DNA of 64,000 nt from Hyposmocoma kahamanoa (GCF_003589595.1 NW_020654422.1:11303125-11367124), one strand, 5' to 3'. Shown: positions 22,020 through 34,309, counted from the stretch's first letter. Notes: a model not told the origin generated them from the sequence alone. Translations and numbers: made by a program.

Positions 22020-24115
22020 AATTCCCTTATTCTAATCGCCCAATCCTTTCAGAATCTATATATATATATCGTTTTCCAGTCTGTCCATGTCATTGACAAA
22101 ATTTAAAGTATTTTTCAAAAAAGTTGTATAATGTGTAAAGCGTTTCAAACCACATTGAAAGATATGTGTTGTAATTCGCATTTATGGTTTAACCACATGT
22201 GCGAAATTCGCTTAGGAGACGAACCAGGTTTCGTGAAAACAATTTTTTGATTTAAGAATTACCACGATTTTTGTTAATGATATTATTGAAAAGAATATGA
22301 AACTTCATGTTACGAGGCATTTGTTGATTGCGTTCATAACTCATTTTATGATTTACTATGCAGAACACGGCCCTTATGTACTTTTATTTTACACGTAAGA
22401 GGTGAACCACGGAAAGAAATAATTGCCCGTGGTCCTTCCAGGTGAACCAGGAAGGTGGTTCACGCGCAAGAAACGTCATGTACACAGACATATCTAGATA
22501 GACGCCGCAAGTACAGCAATTTGTATGAAAACCAAGCGTGCCATATTTTTTGTACCCACTATGAGGACACAAGAACTATTTAGTGAAGGAAGTGAATACG
22601 CATAAACAAGAGTATTCCATTCCATAAATAATAAATATAATAATTTTTGTTTAAGTATTTGGTGATTACAAGTAGTTGTAATATTAAAATAGTAGAAAAA
22701 TACTAGAATAAGATTGTTAAGTCCTTTATTTTACTTGTTTTTGTTTGGTTGGTTGATTACTCAAAAAAAAAAGAGTTTAATTTTTAATCGACTTCAAATA
22801 TTAAAATTATTGTCCTTCCAATAAAATGAGCTTATTATAAAATATCTTTTTGTAATAGAAGATCTTACCGATTAACTTAAACAATGAAAACTCACGTCAA
22901 TATATGAACTTGCGACTGCCTTAATTAATTTTACTAGATGATTTCCTGTTGGTAATTGATCAAATTGATGAATGGCAAGACAAATGAAAATGTTACTGCT
23001 GACAAAATATGGTAAAATCTTATTAATCAGAAGAGGTTTCCTTAATGACGGCCCCGTGTAAAATTTTTGTGATTTGTTTATTATTTCTCGGATTTCTAAC
23101 TCTGCTACTCTGTATATTTGGATAGTATCTTAGGTGGGGTAAACTAGACCACCTTCGTCCTCGAAAGCAAAGAACTCATACGTATGAACAACTCCAGGTT
23201 ATTGTAAAAACAGCACACTATTCATTCTTTGAATTATATATTTTTTTGTATTACTCGTACTACATATCCGGCGATGTATGTAATTATTTGCTTACTATAT
23301 TCGGACATTCAAAGCAACGTGCTGCAAAAATTATCGAAATTGCTGATACTGCTGATAATAGATACTTCAAAATTGAAAAAAATACGAAACGTTATAACAA
23401 AAGAGTTAATAGAATATTTTTATAACATTGCTAAGGTCATAATAATTTTTGTCCCTTTGTTTTCAAAATCGATCAGAATTGAGAACAGTGTTGCCTAACG
23501 TATACATCACTAAATGTTAAATTTGGCCAAAGAAATGTACAAGCGGCCGTACCACGAAACTGAATGCATTACACAAAAGTGCGTTCGTTCGATATTCATG
23601 GCGTATCAACAAAGGATCACAAATGTATCGCACGAAGTAAAAGCCGCAATGTATTATGTATCAAATCATGAGGCATACACTCGGTTGCATATTTGTTTTT
23701 TCGAAATTCATACAAAACCAACATAATCGTTTTTAAAATAAATTATGCATCTTCTGATTATAAAATCACTTGCCCGTCCCTGTTTACCCGTTTACCCACA
23801 CTTATGGTGCTTTTGCAGTTTATAATGGCACAATTATGCATTTCTCGCGTTTTCGGCTAGTGTTTATTTACGATAACGGTCAAGCGCGTTCTGAAGTGTA
23901 GCAGCAGCAACTTAAGTGATTTTCACTTACTTTGAGCACGCGAAGTACGTACACTTGCGGCGTCTATTTAGATATATATCTGTGGTTATGTACCTGTACC
24001 TACTTGCGGAAAGGCAAGATCTTTAGACCACGCAGCCTAGTCATTTTTATATATTTTTTTAATTTATATGGTAACCATAGTAACTGTTTTATTCATATTA
24101 TACTTGTTTTTTATA
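22020..24115. other. Intergenic stretch with an inverted pair of short repeats
   Basis: CACTTGCGGCGTCTATTTAG near 23950 and its near reverse complement near 22482-22515 (TATCTAGATAGACGCCGCAAG-like) are two copies of one dispersed repeat in opposite orientation. Around 22398-22460 the sequence GGTGAACCAC recurs as inverted GTGGTTCAC. No gene is supported. Confidence 0.5.
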
Positions 24116-24120
24116 ATATC

Positions 24121-24411
24121 TGATGAAAGGACGAACAAGTCATGCGCCTGATGATAAGCTACACACCTGTCCAAGTGTTGCAGTGCCACTCAGAGCTTTA
24201 AATCGCAAAGATCTTAGGGGAACTGCCACTGCACCCGTCACCCTGAGACATAAGTTAACAAGTCCCATGTGCCTATAATTTCACCAGCATCCTTACTTCA
24301 AAACCGAAACACAGTAATGCTGACACTACTGCTTGGCGGCAGAAATAGGTAAAATGGCAATACCTGCTACCCCGGACGAACTCCTCCACAAGGAGGACTA
24401 CTGCTACTAAA
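24121..24411 (-). mobile_element. ~300-bp retroposon, copy 3 of 9
   Basis: Minus-strand copy from TAGTAGCAGTAGTCCTCCTTG to GACTTGTTCGTCCTTTCATCA. It retains the central TTTAAAGCTCTGAGTGGCAC block. Confidence 0.88.
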
Positions 24412-24414
24412 ATA

Positions 24415-25250
24415 CATAGGTACTAATACATACATAGGTACTCTGTTATTGTGTAGTCAGAACACTCTGTTGCTTATTAATCTATCATATTATTATGTTT
24501 TGTCTTATTTTAACACGCGTCATTATATGCTTGTGGAAACGTGATGGATAGTGTGAAATTTTGCTTAGTATTTCACGATTATTAAATATTGACTATATAA
24601 TTAATCAATCAAAAACTACAACATTCCTTACCAAATCAATGTCAATAATTTAAAACTTTACATTTATGTTCATACAATTAGTCAAATAGCGAAATGCGAG
24701 CAGCACACCGATGTAAATTAATTTTCAAAGCGGAATGCGTCTGCGCCCACCATCAGTAAAAGACAGTGTGTGTATGGTATGCCGCATCTAGTTCGCTGGT
24801 ATACTATAAATATCGTTGGTACTTTTGAATTAGAAACGTCTGATAAACAGTAACAGCCTCCTTCTTATTTTCTAGCGTGTGATTTGCAGTGGAGGCCATG
24901 ACCCCGGGCGTCATGGCAATGGGGGCGGCGGCAAGCGCGACCTAGCAAATATTTTTTTTACTTAAAAATAGAAAATTCGCTGTTTGAGAAAACTGTACCT
25001 ATATACTAAACAGTGTTCAAAATTCAGCGTCTATTATTAACAAATGAACCAAGTGATTTAAGTGAAAGTGCCGCCGCTTATAAGAGTATTTAAAAAATCG
25101 AAAGTTCTTTTTGTCATTGTACACGTACACTAAAAACACAATAGAAAATATTTAATAATGATCCCGAAAACGAAATGCCAAGACCTGGCTCAAACAACAT
25201 GTATCCAAGCTAAAAATCAAGAAAAGGTATCAAATGGCCCTTTTTTACAT
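24415..25250. other. Intergenic stretch with a GC-rich patch
   Basis: Mostly AT-rich. A sharp GC-rich patch at 24888-24948 (GGAGGCCATGACCCCGGGCG, GGGGGCGGCGGCAAGCG) follows a TTTGCAG that could be an acceptor. The short frame inside (MTPGVMAMGAAASAT) ends at TAG and matches nothing I know. Confidence 0.4.
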
Positions 25251-25253
25251 ATA

Positions 25254-25371
25254 AGGTCGTATTTCAGAACTCTACACAATGCTCAAGTCAGGACTTGAGT
25301 ATGATTTCTAGTGCTTGAAACCATTCTCAAGTCCTGACTTGAGCATTATGTAGAGTTTTGGAATACGACCT
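25254..25371. mobile_element. Palindromic TA-flanked MITE, copy 1
   Basis: The 118-bp element is a near-perfect hairpin, with arms of about 50 bases starting AAGGTCGTATTTCAGAACTC. It includes the self-palindrome CTCAAGTCAGGACTTGAG. TA lies on both sides (25252-25253 and 25372-25373), as for Tc1/mariner-type insertion. A second, rearranged copy is at 60895-61060. Confidence 0.88.
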
Positions 25372-25779
25372 TAGTAAAGTATGAGTATTACCAATTACAC
25401 GATAGTCGAGACAAAACATGTTGAAGCTATAGGTTTTTTGGTTCATCAATTTTCCCTAATACAAGCGTACTTACCCAACACAAAGACAGAATCATACCAA
25501 AAATCAAACCAATATGCATATATCTATATACTTATCAAGCTTTCTATATACTAGGAATACGTGAAGCTAAGGTCTTATTATATAGATGGACTGAATCTGG
25601 AGTAACATTTTGTTTACATACTCTCATTATAGTATACGGATACGTTTTCCGTTTTAAATGATTATATTGGAGTCATAGAATATTAAGTTTATAAATATGT
25701 TACATTTACAATAGCTAAAGGAATTATCCTGGTGCGTGGTAACCCTAACCGTAGTAGCATCACGTGTTTTTTTCGAGAG

Positions 25780-26059
25780 AAAGACCCGATGATGGTGAGC
25801 GGTTCGCGGCGGCCGATGCGACCACGGCCAGAACGCACACTAGGACTCGCACGTTGTAGACGCGCATGCGTACCGGCTGTACCCTCCCATGCGTTGTTTT
25901 GACGGGAACTAAACGGTTAATTTCGAAATTTTAAATTAAAGTTAAAACTTTCTTCAAATATTTAAAGTCAATAATAATAAAAAAAGTGTGGTCAGTGATA
26001 GACAGGATTTAAAGATTTGGCGAAATTTGGTTTTACGAAATCTGTTATTTGAAATAATG
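25780..26059 (+). promoter_or_regulatory. Possible CpG-rich promoter and first exon ending ATG|GTAAGT
   Basis: A CpG-rich patch at 25800-25910 includes GACGCGCATGCGTACC, which resembles an NRF1 site. An AT-rich leader follows, ending in AATAATG at 26057-26059, directly against a consensus donor GTAAGT. This is what a first exon holding only the start codon looks like. No downstream partner exon was found; a LINE has inserted 190 bp further on. The evidence is suggestive only. Confidence 0.3.
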
Positions 26060-26251
26060 GTAAGTTGTAAGTTTTTAATTCTGCCATAGTAGCTAACCTA
26101 CTTCTTTACCTGAAAAAATATACCTAATAAAAATCTGAGAACAACAATATTCAACGTTTTTACACTACCAAGTGTTTAACTGTACATTTAAATATAACTA
26201 AACAAAATACAAACGTAATCTGACTAAGGTTAGGCTAGGTACTTGATATAG

Positions 26252-27429
26252 GATTCCACGTCGATAGTAAAAAATTTAGGGGTGCAAATGGATTCCGACC
26301 TAAGGTTTGAGAAGCATATTCAGGAAATAACAATGACCTGCTTCTATCGCTTGAAAGTGCTTTACTTGGTACGCCGGTTTCTAAGCATTGAACTCCGCAT
26401 TAATCTAGTAGAGTCTCTGGTACTTTCCAAATTCAATTATGCAGACACCGTATATGGTCCACGACTTCTAGCCAAAACCAAAAACCTAGTGCAACGCGTA
26501 CAGAATGCCTGCATAAGATTTTGTTTCGATGTTCCTCCAAGAGGTCATGTTACACCATTCATGAATAGTGCTAAATTGCTAAACATGTCATCTAGGCGAT
26601 TGGTTCATTTTGCATCTCTACTCTTTAATGTTGTTAAAACATGTAGGCCTCTTTATCTATACAATAAACTCACCTGGTCCTCTAGAACACAAAAATTTGC
26701 TCGCCTTGCTCGTAATGTTGCTCTCATAGTCCATCCTCATAAAACATCTGCCTATAAGGGTAGTTTCAAATACATGGCCGCCAAAATATGGAATAATATT
26801 CCCCCTCCCTTGCGAATCCTCTCCTCCACTCAGTCTTTTAAAGTTAAGGTAAAACAATACTATCTAGGGCTCCAACTAAGCGGCTAGGTAAAAATAAATT
26901 TATTTCCACCCAACTGAATCTAACTCCATACTCGTACAATGTAAACAAATGTAAATGAAGCAAGGATAATATTTAAATGTAACTTTCTGCATACTTTTCT
27001 ATATGTTATAGCATAATAACGAAATATATATCAAATTTAAAACTGGTCACTCTTTCACTGTTAAATATTGATTTGGCAGTGGAGGAGTGATTTGGTTGTG
27101 GATTAGTAAATTAGTAGGCAATTAAATTTATAAAAAAGGTGTAGCTGCAGTGTTTCATATAGTTCAATAATTAACTATGTAGCAATATCTTATGGTTAAT
27201 AATTTTTAAATGTTCTTAGTATAAACGGTAAATTTTTGTTTGCTTTTTTTAAGTAATATCGTGCCATCTCATCCTTCAAAATGGTTCCAACTGAAAACCA
27301 GCGTTACGGCAATTGAGCTGTGACATATGCTGAGTTTGGTTCCATTTCAGCTCGTAACTGTAACTCTTTGTATACTTGCAATGTGTGATGCTGGCTGAAT
27401 AAACGATTCTTTCTTTCTTTCTTTCTTTC
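26252..27429 (+). mobile_element. 5'-truncated LINE, C-terminal ORF2 end plus 3' UTR
   Basis: An intact frame at 26252-26887 encodes the end of a reverse transcriptase protein. It starts STSIVKNLGVQMDSDLRFEK, continues FLSIELRINLVESLVLSKF and ends with AAKIWNNIPPPLRILSSTQS and FKVKVKQYYLG. That order (LGV-hDS-L-FxxHI, then WNxhPxxLR...FKxxh) is typical of Jockey/CR1-group LINEs. A 540-bp tail ends AATAAACGATTC followed by TTTC repeats at 27407-27429. The reading frame is open for 200 codons, so the insertion is fairly recent. Confidence 0.88.
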
Positions 27430-27734
27430 AAACATTTTACATCAATCAATATATGGTTTTAATCAAACCTATATTTTTTTTAAAAATTCAATGGCCATCA
27501 AGTCCAACAAGAATCAAGCTTTTTTTAGTAAATAATGTTCGTCTATATCTTGCGGTTATGCTGTCGTAACGCCAGGGATCGACCGCTGAATTTTCATCAA
27601 TATGTGGAATCCACAATAGTTTATTACCTACTGCATTTATTGCTCATGTTACGAACTGCGAACAATTTCGCAAATGCAATGTCACGCTGTACCCACATAT
27701 ACAACGACAAATAGATCTGTACTACTTTGCACTT

Positions 27735-27978
27735 TCATTTGCAGATATACAGGGTGTAAGAAAAATGTAGTAGCACAAAAAATTGTTGTCTTTATTTTAT
27801 TATTACTATTCCCACCTAATGGTGAGCTTTTCTTGTACTTATACTTTCCCTCCACTTTGCTCTGTTGTTGGTGTCGTTTTCGAAAACTTGGCAGCTCCTT
27901 TAATCTTTGGCGATATGATCTGTCCACCTGATCTTCGGTCTTCCTCGTTTTCTGGACCCAGAGTTCTTCAGTAGTCAA
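27735..27978 (-). pseudogene. LINE C-terminal relic (RTE-like end)
   Basis: On the minus strand the frame RGRPKIRWTDHIAKD, then a stop and shift, then NNRAKWRESI matches the usual LINE ending RGRPKxRWxDDI...W...A.DRxxWR. It ends near a TAG, with an AT-rich tail to about 27735. This is a different lineage from the LINE just upstream, and the two lie in opposite orientation. Confidence 0.7.
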
Positions 27979-28019
27979 TATTATATATTAAATAATATAT
28001 ATTTTATTTCCCCAATATA

Positions 28020-28105
28020 ATGTACAGACGGCAGAACATCAAGCTAGAAATTGACGGATCTTGTTCCGTTGCACTGGTGGCGATATTCGAACAAAAGCGT
28101 ATAAC
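28020..28105 (+). repeat. Dispersed repeat shared with 10585-10700
   Basis: TGTACAGACGGCAGAACATC, AAGCTAGAAATTG and GTTGCACTGGTGGCGATATTCG match the copy in the Ly6 intron. Confidence 0.55.
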
Positions 28106-28109
28106 ATAA

Positions 28110-29400
28110 TTTGTTACCTGCGCTCTGAATAAATAAACGCCTTATTACATGGCCACATAGTAGGGTCATGAGTTTGTTTCAAAAATATAAATGGATCACG
28201 AAAAATTGCCATCATCTAATGAAATTCACTTATACATCATCAAAAGATTTTGATAAAAGCCCTCTGCAGTTTTGATTTCCACCATTAACCAAAACATATG
28301 AAAAAGGGGCCTAGTTGAATATTATGATACAGTGGAAAACTTGCTACTACTTACTACTTACTAGACTTTGTATTTCTCAAGATATATGCGTGAAGAATAA
28401 ATAAATTGGTATACATCTTATACAAAATTTTAATTCCTAGAATATTTAATCCTAAATGTGTAATTGTGTTACCCACCTGTTACTTTATATGAAGCTATAG
28501 ATTGGTACACATATCAGAAAGATCTAAAACCAAGAAACCTTTGACGATCGATCGAGCAAAAAAAGAGATTGTCTGTAACGTTGATTACTTTCGTTCGGCT
28601 TTTACTGAGGTACCAGAGAGCGATTGGTATTTCTTATTTAGCACTACACAATCGTTATGCAATGGCATAGATAAGACTCTAGGTACGGACACCAAGAAGA
28701 TCGCAACTCATATTACCCGTTTCTGATTTGACGTCCTTAAAAGTTCATAATAAACTTTCAAAAATTGTCTATGTACATAATATACTACACGAAATAATAA
28801 AGGTTCCGAAAAACAAATGAATTTGCACGAAACTGAACTGTATCGATTACTATACTAAACTTAAGAAAGTAATGCTAACTTACTGATGTATGTCTTCGTT
28901 GTCACTTGTAATAGTATGCTAATAGTATTTCCGTATAATCAGAACAGTTTAAGAATTACCAATGTTTCTGAAGTGTATGCGGTCATTTTGAAACTTATAA
29001 ATGGGGATATAAATTAAAATTACTATTTTCGGTGAGATATAGTTGGTAGAGTAGTATTAAGGCAGGAAGATGCTTCGGAACTTTGAGTATTTCATTCGGT
29101 TATATTCGGTATATATTTTCGGTAGCTTAGTAAATATTCAATAACTATAACAATGACAACAGTAATATTCATAATTTGAATAAGCTCATTTTTAATAAGT
29201 GGTGACCAAAATTTTTTTTAGAAATCCAATTTCAATATCATCATCATATATATATGTATATCTCACATACAAAAGACAGTTTTAGTTTAGCTATGCGAAG
29301 ATCAAATTGATAATGTGTTTTTCAATAAATGTACACTTTCGATATAACTAATAATTACGTTAAAACATAATCTGGATACCTATGTCTCGACTGGACGAAT
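28110..29400. other. Intergenic stretch
   Basis: No exon supported. A frame at 28502-28726 (KTKKPLTIDRAKKEIVCNVD...) has a protein-like look, but no splice context or known family. Confidence 0.4.
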
Positions 29401-29407
29401 TTCAGAA

Positions 29408-29443
29408 AATAATATGACGGTCACTAGTGAACGTCATATTATT
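29408..29443. repeat. 36-bp palindrome
   Basis: AATAATATGACG and CGTCATATTATT flank the inner palindrome TCACTAGTGA; one central pair mismatches. An AT-rich run follows. Confidence 0.8.
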
Positions 29444-29564
29444 ATTATAATATATATTATATTACATATATTAAAATAAAATATATTAAATTTATAGTTT
29501 CTCTAGACGATCTTCTAACATAACCAAACAAAAAATTGGTAAGCAATGAATCGTCACGCAATAC

Positions 29565-29650
29565 GAAAAAGCCACGGTATGGCGAGGTCGCAGGATCGCG
29601 TCCAGCCGGGTCGAAGGAATCTTTGTGTTAGATCTTTGCATTAATAATAA
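29565..29650 (+). mobile_element. tRNA-core repeat, family A copy 2 (fragment)
   Basis: Only the right part remains: GTCCAGCCGGGTCGAAGGAATC and GATCTTTGCATTAATAATAATAAC-like tail. Confidence 0.6.
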
Positions 29651-29704
29651 TAACAAACTAATGTAGTTATTTCACAGAAAACATCGTGACATTTAATAAA
29701 CTTT

Positions 29705-30275
29705 TTTTCAATCTTTTATTCTTATTTAGGGGCTTTGATCGTTATTGAACATGTCAGCTCGATTAGAAAAGCAGTACATCAAGGAAATACTTAATAAAAT
29801 CCAGACAGATAAAACAAAATACTATCTACCTAAACATGTATACAAAATCTCCATGTTAGCTCCGACAAAACAGATTGAAACCATCCAACATTAAATGTAC
29901 GGAACCGCGCCCTTATAGGCTCCGTGCGAACACACTCCAAGAGCAAATGATGTACATCCTCAGGAATCCCACACACTTGCAACTCCGTGAGTTCGCCCTC
30001 CGCATCAAATACAAAAATTTGTTTAATGGAACGTGTCCGGATCGAAGCCTACGCGCGCTGGCAATTTGATCCCTGCTTAACTTAACATGGTCAAACCAAA
30101 GGATACGAGGAGACTCACTCTGCATTGTCTTGTACCAGATTCCTTTTTCCTGGGACCTCATATCGAAATATTCCTTCCAACGAGAATGGAACTTGCTCTT
30201 ATAGTTTGCAATCACTTCAGAGAAGTCAGGCCCAGTGTTAAGCAGTGTGCCCAGGTTAACCTCAGGCCCATCTGA
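29705..30275 (-). pseudogene. LINE ORF2 C-terminal relic with one frameshift
   Basis: From 30273 downward the minus strand reads DGPEVNLGTLLNTGPDFSE, RWKEYFDMRSQEKGIWY, WFDHVKLSRDQIASARRLRS, GHVPLNKFLYLMRR. After a one-base shift near 29985 it continues CGIPEDVHHLLLECVRTE and ends at a TAG near 29832. The LRxGHxPLNxFLxxM...CxxCGxxEDxxHhLxxC pattern is the zinc-knuckle-like end of LINE ORF2 proteins in the I/Jockey/R1 group. A tail follows to about 29705, with AATAAA-like sequence. Confidence 0.85.
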
Positions 30276-30807
30276 AACAGCCGAAGTGGTTAACCGGTCC
30301 GCTCAAGCTTCCCTAAACTAAATAAACTACATATTACAAGTAATGAAAGTCAACTCCTTAGTTCACATTTCAAAGCATAAATTTTACTGACGAAACACAC
30401 CAACACCACACCACTTTAGGGACTGCGGTGATGACATCGTGAGAACACACTAATCACTACATCAGAATACAATTGTAAGTTATTAATTATGAATCACGCT
30501 GGTTATGCGTATGTGGTAACAGTGAATGCGTCAATGCGTGGAAAATGAAACGTATAAGACAAAATATGTCGTCGTTCATTGTTAAAGCCATCTCCAATAA
30601 GCACAAGAACACAGTACATACACAGTTGAAATTTCTGCCAGTTTGGCAGGTTTTTATTCTGTTAAGCTACACTAGTATTCGAGGAGGCCAAAGGGAATCG
30701 AAACAAATTTACGATTTTTCTTTCTACAGAACATTCTATAAACGCAAATCTTGCGAGATTATATCGAGTAGCAGTAGTACCTAGCAGCAGTATCAAGTAT
30801 CGATTTA

Positions 30808-31111
30808 GAAGCAGTAGAGCTCCTTGTGAAAGAGTTCGTCCAGTGCAGTATTGCCACCTTACCTATTTCTGCCGCCAAGCAGTAATGTCAGCGTGACAGT
30901 GTTCCGGTTTTGAAGGGTTAAGGGTGCTGGTGAAATTACAGGCACATGTGACTTGTCAATTTATGTCTCGGGGTATCGGGCGCAGTGGAAGTGCCCCTCT
31001 GATCTTTGCGATTTGAAGCTCTGAGTGGCACTGCAACTGTTAAGGACAGGCGTGTAGTTTACCACCAGGCGCACGATCTTGTTCGTCCCGTCACTTGATA
31101 TTGTAAAAAAA
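30808..31111 (+). mobile_element. ~300-bp retroposon, copy 4 of 9, with target duplication
   Basis: The best-bounded copy. TATCGATTTA at 30798-30807 and TATCGATCTA at 31112-31121 flank it (one mismatch). It begins AAGCAGTAGAGCTCCTTG and ends CACTTGATATTGTAAAAAAA. The duplication plus A-tail argue for retroposition. Confidence 0.92.
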
Positions 31112-31124
31112 TATCGATCTATAG

Positions 31125-32700
31125 TTCGTTTCTTGCACTTTCAGATAATTGACAGAAATAAAGTGGAAATATGAGTTCTGGAACGAAAATTCAACTTAAA
31201 CGCAATAAGTCACTTTGCTTTAACTTTCCTAATACATACCGAGGTGAGTTAAAACAGGGGTTCGAGGTTGGTTATAGTTGAGGTTCAAAAAGTACAAACA
31301 ATAACATCATTTGACGAAATTTTTAACAATAAGTAGTTTTATTAGTTTTTTTTAACATATTTTTACATAAAGACACTTTTCGTGTATATATATATATATA
31401 TATATACAGGTAAGGTAAAAAAGACAATAAAAGCTTAACTACTGGAAAGTAAATATAGGATTTTTAAATTATATGAAATTAAATTATTATTTTTTTAATT
31501 AATCATGCTCGTAAGAATGGTACTCATGATATCTTAACTTATTCATAAAACATGAATTAATAAACAAACTAACATCCAAACAAACACTTAAAATTAACGA
31601 TATACTAGTATAATTCTCCACAGTATGTAAAATATTCAAAACATTTTACTTTTAAAATAATCAATTTCAAAACCATCTTCAATCTGGTTGAGGTATTTCT
31701 ATGTTATAGATAAGTACGTAAGTAGTAAAATAAGATTGTCAAATCAGTCAGACTTCAATATCAGGAATCAGAACTTTACCCGACTTCATAAATACATAGA
31801 TATTTGGTGGGTAAAGTACCTACCTAATCTTTTAAACTAGGTCTCTCTTTGAAATGTATGTTTCACGTTGATATTGGTTAGAGTAGGTGCCATTTTAGAT
31901 GTAAAATCCTTAATGGAGTAACCGAATATACCTATTTACAATAATGGTAAGTAAATAACATAGCTCACATCCAATGCAATGCAAGTTATTTTGTAACTAT
32001 CAGTAAACTTCTAAATATAGCGTGCGTTCGCAAATAAATGCCTACATTCATAGAAGGTTTATGTCATCGAACAACACCCTTCACCAGAATTTCAAATCAT
32101 CACGATTAGCACAATCGTTGTATTCTATAGGTACTTACATCACGGTTGAAAGGAGTCTCTGCATGAGTGATCCGTATGGGAAAATGATTATTTTATTTTT
32201 AAAGAAAATCTTATAATAATAACAACAACGTATTAACTAAGTATTACAGAAAAAGAAAGTTAAAAAATTATACACCAGAAGATGTTCGTTAGTGAAAATT
32301 AAATAGCAAAAATCTTTTTTCATACAACAGCCAGTATTTAAAAAAATTTAGCCTTTAAAATTGCACCAGATACGCTTCCCACAGCAAAGAATTTTTTCAA
32401 ATGGAACCCTAATCACAAATTATTTAGCAAACATGGTTGATCAAATGAAAATCACAGCACATACATTAAAAACACCAATATGCCATTAGCGTTATTGGTT
32501 GTTTGCTTAATTGCGAGAGAAGTCGCAACTTCGCTTAATAAATCGAGCTTTTCATTAATTTATTTACATATGTATGTCAGCGAATTTTATGTAATTTGAT
32601 AAATATCTAACAAAAATACATAGAAAAAGAATTTTTCTTATCTAATATGTCTTAATAACATTATACCTATACCTAGTGCCACGTAAATTTATATGTATTT
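31125..32700. other. Intergenic stretch with a TA microsatellite
   Basis: A TA run at 31385-31406 is followed by ATACAGGTAAGGTAAAAAAG (31404-31480). A second copy of that ~75-bp segment is at 32716-32792. The rest is featureless. Confidence 0.5.
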
Positions 32701-32715
32701 TTTTTATTTTGATAA

Positions 32716-32935
32716 TATACAGGTAAGGTAAAAAGACAAGAAAAGCTTAAGTACTAGAAAGTGAAACTAGGATTTTTAAATTGTATGAATAAAATTGGAT
32801 CCCCGTGGCAAGGTGCCCAAGATGCTGTGCAGCGTTCCTCCTTTGTATAGCTATGTTAACGCGTTGGGCAAGGTAGCTGCCGGCCCCTTGGTTTCCCAGA
32901 CGGTCTATTAATTTTTTGTAAATCTGCGATGACCG
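32716..32935 (+). repeat. Dispersed repeat: copy of 31404-31480 segment joined to a GC-richer block
   Basis: ATACAGGTAAGGTAAAAAG to TTTTTAAATTGTATGAA repeats the segment at 31404. The next block, GATCCCCGTGGCAAGGTGCC...GTTGGGCAAGGTAGCTGCCG, is much richer in GC than its surroundings and looks like the 3' end of another retroelement, but I cannot name it. Confidence 0.5.
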
Positions 32936-32939
32936 ATGC

Positions 32940-33975
32940 GATTAATTTATTTATCCTTCAGTGGAATATTATATTTACTCTATTGTTCTTTAAACGATGA
33001 AATCGATACTTGATCATTTGTGAATAAGTTAACCAACTCTATATCACGGGGTTTCCTGACCTAACTGCAGGCAAATATTGTGTGATACAATCATACAATG
33101 TGATGAAGTCGTGCTTACAATCGTGTTTTAATTGGTGATCGTACCTATATGATACCAATATTAAGAGAAAATATTATAAAAATTTTAAATTTCCTTTTAA
33201 AAATTATACTGCATATATTTTTACGGTCGATTTTGTTGCTCTTTGTGTCCAAAAAACATAATTACACGTTAATAAGCGGTATTGTTATTCGTACCCTTGT
33301 AATAAAGCCACATGTGATTATACGCCAAAAGTGCGTTTAGCATTTGAAAATCATAAAACGAATACGAACTACATCAAACAAATTATATATATTATGTGAA
33401 ATTGTATAACTCCCCATTTAAGCTTAAGTAAGTTATCAACTAATTTTGTAGGTAGAATCTTTAAATATCTGCTGCCTAATTATGCTTTTTATCTTATAGT
33501 AATGATAAAGGGAATCATATGTATTTTACTACAACTGTTTTTACACTTTAAACTAATTTCTCATTTACAAATTTATTTAAATTATTATGATCGGAATACA
33601 TTAAATGTTGTAAATTAAATTTCATATCATAATTGACATAAATTAATAGATACGAAGGGACAACAAAATAATATTGTAAGTGTTGAATAATAACGACTGC
33701 TAATAATAATATTGTAAAATGTCATGCATGTCACAAATGGCGCAACACGCTTGTACTTATACCAAGTATTATGTACTTTTACCATCACCAATACCATGTT
33801 TGCTTGCAAATAAACTATTTTCATTTACAAAATAAACACTATGAATTCTGTCGCCGTTCATTGAAAAAGCGCATGTGAGATTTAAAAAAAAATGTAATGT
33901 ATACCGCCGTGATAAACATTGTTTTTATTAAAACATTTTACATGCATCTAAAATGAAGCGAATAATGTTTTATAA
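32940..33975. other. Intergenic stretch
   Basis: AT-rich, no features I can support. Confidence 0.45.
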
Positions 33976-33979
33976 AAAA

Positions 33980-34300
33980 GCAGCGGTAGCCATTTGACTA
34001 CCACGTAGCCATTAGACCCTCTTGAGAGGGTCATGTTTACCCTGTCAAGAGAGTAGTGGATTCAAATCCGGGCTTGCACCTCTGAGTTTTTCGGAATAAT
34101 CTGCGAAATTTAATTTGAAATTTACCATGAGCTTTTCGATGAAGGAAAACGTCATGTGGAAACCTGCACACAGTACATCTGCAAATAAATTTAATGATAT
34201 GTGTGATGTTCCCGATCCACATAGGGCCTGCGTGGGAACTATAAGCCCAAGCTCTATCATTGTGAGAGGAGGCCTGTGCCCGGCAGTGAGACTATATATT
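33980..34300 (+). mobile_element. tRNA-derived SINE, family B copy 2
   Basis: B box-like GATTCAAATCCGGGC at 34060-34074, then CCTCTGAGTTTTTCGG, GAAATTTACCATGAGCTTTTC and GGAGGCCTGTGCCCGGCAGTG. The head carries an extra inverted pair, ACCCTCTTGAGAGGGT, not seen in other copies. Confidence 0.85.
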
Positions 34301-34309
34301 TACCTTTTT

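Noticed and set aside
23229..23726. Two adjacent open frames as a small gene
   Set aside because: Composition follows the AT-rich background, the frames do not join by plausible splice sites, and no family is recognised.
28502..28726. 74-codon frame (KTKKPLTIDRAKKEIVC...) as an exon
   Set aside because: It looks protein-like, but there is no clear acceptor or donor and no known match. Left as unannotated.
31945..31960. Another ATG placed on a GTAAGT (ATGGTAAGTAAATAAC)
   Set aside because: No CpG-rich promoter or leader nearby; likely chance.
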